Of a stretch of 31,951 nucleotides of DNA, positions 17,701 to 23,865 are shown one piece after another. The DNA is from an uncultured Collinsella sp. GTDB taxonomy: Bacteria; Actinomycetota; Coriobacteriia; Coriobacteriales; Coriobacteriaceae. The stretch spans positions 1-31,951 of the forward strand of contig USIE01000016.1 of the NCBI GenBank assembly GCA_900554645.1. Direction: 5' to 3'. A model generated the notes under the pieces. The model was not told where the DNA came from. It was given only the letters and a program-made list of their open reading frames with translations, and did not search any database. The translations under genes and the position numbers were made by a program. Each line of letters opens with the position of its first letter. Position 1 is the first letter of the stretch.

Positions 17701-19112
17701 CATACGAGACCGCAGACGGTTGCGGCTGCGCATCGTACGCCGTGATCGGCCAGTCCATCGCGGGCTGGGGCGTTATGTCGCCAGATGCCACAGTACCCCA
17801 CGCGGTGCCGTGGCCGCAGCACACGGGCTTTTTGGCAACTGTCAACGAGCAGCTGCAGCATGTTACGTGGACGCGAGGCGCATCGGCATTTGCAACGCAG
17901 CCCGTGGGTGCCGCAGGCTGTGGCCCGGCATCGTTTAGCGTAAGCAACAACGGCAGGTGCGTGCTCTATGTAGAGAACACCGATGGCAAGGTGGGACAAA
18001 CCTACGACGAAGAAGGCAACCCGGTTGCAGTGATGGGCAAGCACTTCCGCATCTTCGCCAGCACCTTGGCGGGCGATCTGTTCACGGAGCCGTTTGTGAT
18101 GTGCGAGCTGGACCATCCCGTCGATCAGATAACGACATTTTTGACGTCGGGAGGCATGCTCTCCGCGCTCGCCACGCACATTGTGAGCGCGGAGAAGAGC
18201 GAGGCAGAGCTGCACGACATCGAAGTGCCCTTGGTGGCGTGTGCCACTCCGACGGGCGCCGTTGCTACCTCGGGCGCGGTGGTGCCCGGAGCAGCAGGCG
18301 AATCCTTCATGGTCACGGTGCGAAACGACGGCAACACCTTACTGACCGCCGGCACGATCGATCTGTACCGAGAGGGCTCCAGCCAGCCGTTCTCCAGCGC
18401 ATCCATCGGATTCGGAGTGAACGCACGCATGGCTTCGATCTACGATCCAGAGCTTGCCGAGGACGCTTCGGCCAACGATATGGCACACGTGAAGTACGCG
18501 CTCGAGACGCTGGGCGCACGTTTTGCAACGCACCCGCTGGTAGCCGACAACGGCAACGCCGTGCTGGCACCGGGTTGCACGGCACAGTTCCGTATGAGCT
18601 TCGCCATCCCCGAGAGTTGGAGCGACGAAGTGGGCAAACGCGTAACGCTGTATGCGAAGGCGCGTAATCTGGTGGCGCTCGATCCCGTAACGCTCGAAGA
18701 AATTCGACCGGGCGCGAACTCGGCGCTGGGTGCTGTACTGCATGAGCTCCACGTGCCCGACGCGGCATGCGAACGCTCAGAAGTTCAGGTCGGCGTATGC
18801 GACAGCGCGGACGCCACAGGGCTTCACGACGCCCCGATGACGGCGGACGGCGATGGTGGCTCAAGTGGCGGCGGTACTGACGAGGGCGGCGGCTCCGGCG
18901 GAAGCAGCTCCGGCAGTGGCAAGGACCACGGCAATAACAAGCGCTCCGGAAAAGCGGGCGCGCTTGCGGGCACGGGCGATGCCAACGTTCCCCTCACGGC
19001 AGCCGCTGCAGCACTCGCCGCGGCAGGCGCCGGCCTCGTCGCCTACAGTGCCCGCCGCACGGCGCTCGAGATCGACACCGCCAATGAGGCCAATTCGGAT
19101 AGGCCTCGCTAG
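14745..19112 (+). CDS. Giant Tat-exported surface protein with LAxTG-type anchor
   Basis: 1455 residues, extracellular. The N-terminus MLDRRSLLIAGTSSLASIML is a twin-arginine signal, with cleavage probable after AYA41. Residues about 50-150 contain a carboxypeptidase-regulatory/CnaB-like fold (KGAQVTLASRY, ATTDDEGTAIFEV). Residues 300-650 are aromatic-rich and unassigned. Residues 650-1200 have repeated strand-rich segments resembling a propeller. Residues 1200-1360 look like a CARDB/Ig-type module (GESFMVTVRNDGNTLLTAGT). A Gly/Ser linker leads to LAGTGD (1407-1412), a hydrophobic helix and SARRT: a sortase signal with Ala for Pro. ATG 14745 has GGGAG six bases upstream; an earlier TTG at 14649 would bury the signal. 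Function and ligand are unknown. Confidence 0.85.
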   Translation: MLDRRSLLIAGTSSLASIMLPRVPGSENAFLLPFAPTAAYADEEDPFKVLVLSRTMFGVVVIDVANKNMPIKGAQVTLASRYAAGKQLSATTDDEGTAIFEVAPLSEGYVDEATLLDAYDFNGGISISMAGYRDVEIPLARIQGGTAITAPTRPLSDGEPYFRQLTFDEWDIQYAEATFVTLPKDDTANEQPDTHAFTVQAHLPQGGQATLRINKVTPAAGSSPETFTQIGQVKASASGADNLATFTLEDTFLDAASGLLEEGCKLRFVLDYQGKTYTLSSPMAVVTAPAAKAESGSTTIVPTTMDQEITPFDFPAAFPGIGGNKFTCWMPTFPILFDFSFAGYVLFGGGYKPASYMNDSGNPDPEYWKKSPRESGAKQANRYLDEMEGKWNQYKRMSAGSGTDPRNTKLLRHHCTPLFTMDIATQLYGSLAYDWVGKTWGNNNDPAYGNIKALFQVRTDLNWTEQFTLGPVPFFLNVNPWVLAKLALAVGAHTHGSGAAFFKNISLDYSNTSGSFTIQIGLAVTFGAGVAGVASSAVRGAASLTLFIGYEKANGHQLPRLRVGADVDVDVILQFVMFKWTTKAWSGSWPTLIDSWNMSVNNGDQYVLQRSELALDGDTPYTLDACFGSAGNIEAGGVPQFIASATIVTNAELLARAEVKAAAVNAAPVVRDWDRAVTRIELEADAESDDTGQIEHFVHALIENDENAAPMYEYTYIGQATNTVADPNADSAGVSEDERGGIKPSSDNVLFAGVLSEAHMKLAMIAGVECLFRIASVRYGDNGRSRLVVHTKANGTWSAPTPVDFPLGFGEGDVERDSIYDYDFDVVEYTDGRGNQDAYVLLVSGERPAGDNTLFDTASTSGILSVVRLRISNDGVRVISHTSWRSISRGRLQEDGYHCLQCPRITVGKTLVDGRLSGAYLHRRGTTAEKALGSEAEVALECFTLWSDVSGDSLTFRQVLRFPQAPSSIELGEPENINGKMVVPVAYETADGCGCASYAVIGQSIAGWGVMSPDATVPHAVPWPQHTGFLATVNEQLQHVTWTRGASAFATQPVGAAGCGPASFSVSNNGRCVLYVENTDGKVGQTYDEEGNPVAVMGKHFRIFASTLAGDLFTEPFVMCELDHPVDQITTFLTSGGMLSALATHIVSAEKSEAELHDIEVPLVACATPTGAVATSGAVVPGAAGESFMVTVRNDGNTLLTAGTIDLYREGSSQPFSSASIGFGVNARMASIYDPELAEDASANDMAHVKYALETLGARFATHPLVADNGNAVLAPGCTAQFRMSFAIPESWSDEVGKRVTLYAKARNLVALDPVTLEEIRPGANSALGAVLHELHVPDAACERSEVQVGVCDSADATGLHDAPMTADGDGGSSGGGTDEGGGSGGSSSGSGKDHGNNKRSGKAGALAGTGDANVPLTAAAAALAAAGAGLVAYSARRTALEIDTANEANSDRPR

Positions 19113-19160
19113 CTCCTAGTTACTTTTGTGAGAGACGTCGACTCGGCTCATCGAACATCA

Positions 19161-19196
19161 AATGGGCTGGTTCTGGATACCCAGAGCCAGCCCATT
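19161..19196. terminator. Bidirectional terminator between convergent genes
   Basis: A 16-bp stem (AATGGGCTGGTTCTGG with CCAGAGCCAGCCCATT, one G-T pair) and a four-base loop. It lies 49 bases after the surface-protein stop and six bases past the end of the convergent membrane-protein gene. Confidence 0.85.
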
Positions 19197-19201
19197 ACGC
19201 A

Positions 19202-19786
19202 TTAGATATCGTCAGAGGAGTCGAGTTCTGCCTCGAGCTTGGCACGGCGTCTTTTCGCCGTGAAAAACGTTGCGCACAGGCCAGCAAACGTGGCCGCGAA
19301 AATCGTCGCACCGCAGAACACGCCCGTGGCCAGGTTCGCCAACCAAAAGACGCTTTCGAGCGGTACGATCTGCGCCTCAGCGATACAGCGCATTGCGGCA
19401 ATAACAAGCGCGAACGCGGCGCCGCTAAGACCGCTGAGAAGTAGGAAATATCCAACAGGAAGATGCTCGGTTTGCCCAAAACGATTGGTATCGACATAGC
19501 CCTTCCGCGTTTGCAGTCCTGCGCAAATCAACATCACGAGAACGAGCCACAAATACATGGCTGCCTCGAACGGCGTTGCAAAACCATGCGGCATTTCACT
19601 GGCGTCGCTGTGAACCCACGCAACCTGTCGAGCTATAAACTGGTAGAAAAATATCATCAACATGCCAAACGAAAGCAGCACGAAACCAATCTTGTAGATC
19701 TTCGCGCTCTCAGCCTCCAGGCGCTCATCCTTTGGGCCGGCATATTCACGCCACTTTTGCACGAGTTTTAAATCTTCAAATTTCAT
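19202..19786 (-). CDS. Four-helix membrane protein of unknown function
   Basis: 194 residues, with helices at about 33-52 (IGFVLLSFGMLMIFFYQFI), 74-90, 112-131 and 146-170, and charged cytoplasmic ends (N-terminal KWREYAGPKDERLE; C-terminal AKRRRAKLEAELDSSDD). It resembles small membrane proteins encoded directly after Xre-type regulators in Firmicutes and Coriobacteriia (DUF6773-like), but I am not certain of the family. AGGAG lies six bases before ATG 19786. It starts nine bases after the regulator gene and so is in its operon. Confidence 0.75.
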   Translation of the reverse strand: MKFEDLKLVQKWREYAGPKDERLEAESAKIYKIGFVLLSFGMLMIFFYQFIARQVAWVHSDASEMPHGFATPFEAAMYLWLVLVMLICAGLQTRKGYVDTNRFGQTEHLPVGYFLLLSGLSGAAFALVIAAMRCIAEAQIVPLESVFWLANLATGVFCGATIFAATFAGLCATFFTAKRRRAKLEAELDSSDDI

Positions 19787-19795
19787 AGCGAACTC

Positions 19796-20026
19796 CTAAA
19801 GAGCGTTAGGGTCGACGTCGATCCCGTCTTCCCAAAACAGATCGTTCAACGTAACGCGTAGCGCTTTGCAGATCGCCACGCACAAATTGAGCGTGGGGTT
19901 GTAGCCGCCCGCCTCGATCAGGCCGATGGTCTGGCGCGTAACGCCCACGGCCTCGGCCAAGTCAGCTTGCGAAAGGCCAACCGCCGCGCGCGCCGCCTTC
20001 ATGCGTAGGTTCTTTTTGCCCGGCAT
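19796..20026 (-). CDS. Small Xre/Cro-CI-type regulator
   Basis: 76 residues, almost entirely a helix-turn-helix domain: MKAARAAVGLSQADLAEAVG, then VTRQTIGLIEAGGYNPTLNL and CVAICKALRVTLNDLFW. This is the compact YozG/HTH-3 type that controls a neighbouring membrane protein. ATG 20026 follows AAAGGA by about five bases; upstream in-frame codons to 20086 fall in the promoter region. Probably autoregulatory. Confidence 0.92.
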   Translation of the reverse strand: MPGKKNLRMKAARAAVGLSQADLAEAVGVTRQTIGLIEAGGYNPTLNLCVAICKALRVTLNDLFWEDGIDVDPNAL

Positions 20027-20066
20027 GGATTTCCTTTCGTAGTAATGGACAGATATCCGTTGCAAC

Positions 20067-20117
20067 ATGACAGAAATATATTGCATCCATCAGAAGATGT
20101 CAACTATATCTGTCATT
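20067..20117 (-). promoter_or_regulatory. Consensus promoter inside an inverted repeat
   Basis: On the minus strand TTGACA (20098-20103) and TATATT (20075-20080) are separated by exactly 17 bases. ATGACAGAAATAT (from 20067) and its inverse ACTATATCTGTCAT (20104-20117) flank the core, and a further ACAGATAT lies at 20050-20057. This suggests an operator for the Xre-type regulator it drives. Confidence 0.8.
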
Positions 20118-20176
20118 ATGAAAACCATATTCGTCATCGCCATGCGGACATTACAACTTCGGTTCACTATTCAAAC

Positions 20177-20280
20177 TTACTCGGACAGAACCGACTCGGT
20201 TTTGTCCGAGTAAACTCGAGCATAAACTGATTCATGCGATACAATTAACTCGGACAAAACCGAGTCGGAAGGAACCGAGT
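20177..20280 (+). promoter_or_regulatory. Palindromic ACTCGGACA repeats upstream of the ATPase gene
   Basis: TTACTCGGACAGAACCGA (20177-20194) is followed by its near-perfect inverse CTCGGTTTTGTCCGAGTAA (20195-20213). A third unit, ACTCGGACAAAACCGAGT, lies at 20248-20265 and is itself palindromic, and CCGAGT recurs at 20275-20280. A TACAAT -10-like box (20240-20245) lies between them. The layout suggests an operator array or a self-recognition site controlling the ATPase gene. Confidence 0.65.
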
Positions 20281-20282
20281 AA

Positions 20283-21665
20283 GTGGAATTCATTGGCAGG
20301 GAGCGTGAACTCGCCCGTATTAAGAAAACGCTCAAAGCACCCGAGCAGCGCAATGTTCTCATTTACGGCAGGCGTCGCGTCGGAAAAAGTGAGCTCATCA
20401 AGCAGGCGCTAACGGATTTGTCAGACGTCGCAACGGTCTATTACGAGTGCCGCCAAACCTCCGAGGCAGACAACCTCGAGAGTCTGTCCGTCCTTGTTGC
20501 TGAAGCGCTGAGCTTTCCTCCGCTCGCCTTCACAGGCATCCGCGAGCTCATCGAATTTCTGTTTGCCCAAGCCAAAGACAAGAACATTACCCTCGTTCTC
20601 GACGAATACCCCTACTTGAGAGATGCGGTTAAAGGCTTAGACAGCATTCTTCAGACCTCAATCGACGCCCACAGGGAAGACTCACGTTTAAACATTGTCC
20701 TGTGCGGCTCCTACGTTGAGATTATGAAATCCCTCATCGAGCATGAAAGCCCCCTCTACGGGCGAATTGATCTCGCACTTGAGCTTAAGCCCATGGATTA
20801 CTTTGACGCTGCGAAGTTCTATCCCGCGTTCTCGCCCGAGGACAAGGTGCGGCTCTATAGCGTTTTTGGCGGCATCCCCTTTTACAATCGCCTCATCGAT
20901 CAATCCCAAAGCGTACGCGACAACATCATCGAGCTCGTCACGGAACCTGGCGCCCGCTTAGAAAGCGAGGTGCCGTCCTATCTCAACGCCGAGATCTCGA
21001 AGATGACCAACGCCAACGAAGTTTTCGGGGCTCTCGCACAAGGTTACTCCCGTTGGGGGGACGTGCTGGCACAGTCGCACGTCTCGAGCGGTCCGGCCAT
21101 GGCAGACGTGCTCGACAAGCTCATGTCACTCGAAATCGTCCAAAAGCGTGCACCCATCAACGACCCTACGAACAAGCGCAAGTCTGGCTACTTTGTAGTG
21201 GATCCGCTTTCGCTCTTTTACTATCGCTATGTTTTCCGCAATGCCTCAGCACGTCAGCTGCTCGACCCGGAAGTCTTCTATGATCGTCACGTCTCCCAAG
21301 ACTTCGAGGAAAACTACGTTCCTCATATGTTCGAGGAGATCTGCCGTCAATACCTCGTGCGGCAGAACAGGACCGGCAAGATCGAACCGGCTTTCGACGC
21401 CATAGGCAAGTACTGGTACGACGATCCCGCAAACAAAACGAGCGGCGAATTCGATGTGGTAACGCAAGACCCCGAGGGCTACGCATTCTACGAAGCAAAG
21501 TTCCGCAAATCCCCCGTCACGCAAAAAATGGTCGACGAGGAAATCACCCAAGTCGAGGCAACGGGGCTCAAGTGCCATCGCTATGGATTCTTCTCCCGTT
21601 CGGGCTTCGAAGCTGGCGAAAGCGATCGAACCGTCTTCATCGACCTGCCGCAGATGTTTGGATAG
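20283..21665 (+). CDS. Walker ATPase with C-terminal nuclease-like domain (archaeal ATPase/DUF234 type)
   Basis: 460 residues. The N-terminal P-loop ATPase has Walker A GRRRVGKS (29-36) and Walker B NITLVLDEYPYL (D107, E108). A winged-helix middle covers about 260-320 (SSGPAMADVLDKLMSLEIVQ). The C-terminal DUF234-like domain carries a PD-(D/E)xK pattern: E389-F-D391 (GEFDVV) and E404-A-K406 (FYEAKF). The family is abundant in anaerobes; its role is unknown, with defence or element maintenance suggested. GTG at 20283, with GGAAGGA about ten bases upstream, is the start (MEFIGREREL is the family's usual beginning). It is monocistronic, behind palindromic DNA. Confidence 0.85.
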   Translation: MEFIGRERELARIKKTLKAPEQRNVLIYGRRRVGKSELIKQALTDLSDVATVYYECRQTSEADNLESLSVLVAEALSFPPLAFTGIRELIEFLFAQAKDKNITLVLDEYPYLRDAVKGLDSILQTSIDAHREDSRLNIVLCGSYVEIMKSLIEHESPLYGRIDLALELKPMDYFDAAKFYPAFSPEDKVRLYSVFGGIPFYNRLIDQSQSVRDNIIELVTEPGARLESEVPSYLNAEISKMTNANEVFGALAQGYSRWGDVLAQSHVSSGPAMADVLDKLMSLEIVQKRAPINDPTNKRKSGYFVVDPLSLFYYRYVFRNASARQLLDPEVFYDRHVSQDFEENYVPHMFEEICRQYLVRQNRTGKIEPAFDAIGKYWYDDPANKTSGEFDVVTQDPEGYAFYEAKFRKSPVTQKMVDEEITQVEATGLKCHRYGFFSRSGFEAGESDRTVFIDLPQMFG

Positions 21666-21708
21666 GACAGGACAGGTCCCTCCCGCATTCCAAGCATTCA
21701 TTATCTAA

Positions 21709-21724
21709 TCGAACGATTGTTCGA
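21709..21724. promoter_or_regulatory. LexA/SOS-box-like palindrome
   Basis: TCGAACGATTGTTCGA is a perfect 6-4-6 palindrome that fits the SOS box known from mycobacteria (TCGAAC-N4-GTTCGA) and, with one mismatch in the spacer, the Bacillus form. It ends 15 bases upstream of the likely -35 box of the topoisomerase operon. Confidence 0.65.
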
Positions 21725-21739
21725 TGGATTTCGTGTTGG

Positions 21740-21768
21740 TTGGAATCGTCTGTGGGCTGGGCTATGCT
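21740..21768 (+). promoter_or_regulatory. Probable promoter of the topoisomerase operon
   Basis: TTGGAA (21740-21745) and TATGCT (21763-21768) are 17 bases apart, 54 bases upstream of the GyrB-like start codon. Confidence 0.5.
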
Positions 21769-21822
21769 ACCTTGACTATCTATATGACTTAAACGCAGCA
21801 AAGGAGCACCGAGAGAGCGAGT

Positions 21823-23820
21823 ATGGCAAAAAACACCGCAAACTATGGTAACGACAGTATCCGCCAGCTCAAGGACGAGGAGCGCGTACGCCTGCGCCCC
21901 GCCGTCATCTTTGGCTCGGACGGGCTCGACGGCTGCGCACATGCCGCCTTCGAGATCCTGTCCAACGCCGTTGACGAGGCGCGCCAGGGCTACGGCAAGC
22001 TCATCACCCTTACCGCCTTTCGCGATGGCTCCATTCAGGTAGAGGACAATGGCCGTGGCTGCCCGCTCGACTGGAACCCTTCCGAGAAGCGTTTTAACTG
22101 GGAGCTCGTCTTTTGCGAGCTCTACGCCGGCGGCAAGTACAACAACAACCAGGGCGGCGACTACGACTTCTCGCTCGGTACCAACGGCCTGGGTTCGTGC
22201 GCGACCCAGTACGCCTCCGAGTACATGGACGTCACGGTTTGGCGCGACGGCAACAAGTACTCCCTGCACTTTAAGAAGGGCAAGGTTGTCGGCGCCAAGA
22301 AGAAGGCACTCGAGATTGAGCCCAGCGACGAGAACCGCACCGGCACCACCATCAAGTGGCGCCCCGATCTTGAGGTCTTTACCTCCATCAGCATTCCCCA
22401 CGATTGGTATCGCGAGACCATGCGCCGCCAGGCCGTGGTCAACGCCAACGTGACCTTCCGCCTGCGCATCGAAGGCGACGATGGCGAGTTTTCCGAAGAG
22501 GACTTTTGCTATCCCAAGGGCATCGAAGACTACGTGCTCGAGAAGGTCGGTACCGACTACCTCACCGAACCCTTCTTTATCGAGGCCGACCGTCGCGGTC
22601 GCGACCGCGAAGACCTGCCCGACTACAACGTAAAAATCACCGCATGCATGTGCTTCTCTCGCACCTTCATGATGCAGGAGTACTACCACAACTCATCGTG
22701 GCTCGAGAACGGCGGCTCACCCGAGAAGGCGGCCCGTAGCGCTCTGACCAGCGCCATCGATGCCTACATTAAGCAACAGGGCAAATACAACAAAAACGAA
22801 AGCGGCATTAAGTGGCAGGACGTCCAGGACTGTCTGGTGCTGGTAACCAACTGCTTCTCCACCCAGACGTCCTACGAGAACCAGACCAAGAAGGCCATCA
22901 ATAACCGCTTTATCCAGCAGGCCATGACGGCATTCTTTAAGGAGCGCCTCTCAACCTACCTGATCGAGAACAAAGATGCCGCCAACAAGATCATGGAGCA
23001 GGTGCTCATCAACAAGCGCTCACGCGAGAACGCCGAAAAGACGCGCCAGAGCATCAAGACCAACCTGCAGCAGAAGACCGACATGGCCAACCGCGTGCAG
23101 AAGTTCATCGACTGCCGCTCCAAGGACAAGAGTCGCCGCGAGATCTACATCGTAGAGGGCGACTCGGCAGCAGGCGCCATTCGCACGTCGCGCGATGCCG
23201 AGTTCCAGGGCGTCATGCCCGTCCGAGGCAAAATCCTCAACTGCCTGAAGGAGGACTACCCGCGCATCTTTAAGTCCGACATCATCATGGACCTCATGCG
23301 CGTGCTGGGCTGCGGCGTGGAGATCAAGGACAAGCGGATCAAGAACCTTGGTGCCTTCGACCTGGACAACCTCAACTGGAACAAGGTCATCATCTGTACG
23401 GACGCCGACGTCGACGGTTACCACATCCGCACGCTCGTGCTCACCATGCTCTACCGCCTGGTGCCCACACTTATCGACGAGGGTTACGTGTATATCGCCG
23501 AGTCGCCGCTCTACGAGATCAACTGCAAAGAAAAGACCTACTTTGCCTACACCGAGCTCGAGAAGAACGGCATCCTCAAAGAGATCGGCGACCAAAAGTG
23601 CTCGATCAACCGCTCCAAGGGTCTTGGTGAGAACGACCCGGACATGATGTGGCTCACCACCATGAACCCCGAGACGCGTCGCCTGATCAAGGTGGAGCCC
23701 GAGGACGTCGCCAAGATGGAAACCATGTTCAACCTGTTGCTGGGCAACGACGAGGCGGGCCGCAAGCGCCATATCTCCGAGCACGGCAAGGAGTACCTGG
23801 ACCAGCTGGACCTGCAATAG
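21823..23820 (+). CDS. GyrB/ParE-like type II topoisomerase subunit
   Basis: 665 residues. GHKL ATPase: E44 and N48 in EILSNAVDE, Mg/ATP motif DNGRG (75-79), ATP lid GTNGLG (119-124). The transducer domain covers about 230-400. TOPRIM metal residues are E445 (EGDSAAG) and D527/D529/D531 (DADVDG), and the C-terminal tail follows. The lid (GTNGLGSCATQYAS) and EGDSAAGAIRTSRD differ from the usual GLHGVG and EGDSAGGSAKQGRD, so this is a divergent paralogue, not the housekeeping GyrB. ATG 21823 has AAAGGAG about 16 bases upstream, further than normal; no better start is visible. It forms an operon with the A subunit 45 bases downstream. Confidence 0.9.
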   Translation: MAKNTANYGNDSIRQLKDEERVRLRPAVIFGSDGLDGCAHAAFEILSNAVDEARQGYGKLITLTAFRDGSIQVEDNGRGCPLDWNPSEKRFNWELVFCELYAGGKYNNNQGGDYDFSLGTNGLGSCATQYASEYMDVTVWRDGNKYSLHFKKGKVVGAKKKALEIEPSDENRTGTTIKWRPDLEVFTSISIPHDWYRETMRRQAVVNANVTFRLRIEGDDGEFSEEDFCYPKGIEDYVLEKVGTDYLTEPFFIEADRRGRDREDLPDYNVKITACMCFSRTFMMQEYYHNSSWLENGGSPEKAARSALTSAIDAYIKQQGKYNKNESGIKWQDVQDCLVLVTNCFSTQTSYENQTKKAINNRFIQQAMTAFFKERLSTYLIENKDAANKIMEQVLINKRSRENAEKTRQSIKTNLQQKTDMANRVQKFIDCRSKDKSRREIYIVEGDSAAGAIRTSRDAEFQGVMPVRGKILNCLKEDYPRIFKSDIIMDLMRVLGCGVEIKDKRIKNLGAFDLDNLNWNKVIICTDADVDGYHIRTLVLTMLYRLVPTLIDEGYVYIAESPLYEINCKEKTYFAYTELEKNGILKEIGDQKCSINRSKGLGENDPDMMWLTTMNPETRRLIKVEPEDVAKMETMFNLLLGNDEAGRKRHISEHGKEYLDQLDLQ

Positions 23821-23865
23821 CAGCAAATCGATAACGACGGCCCATAAGAAGTTCAAGAGGAAATC

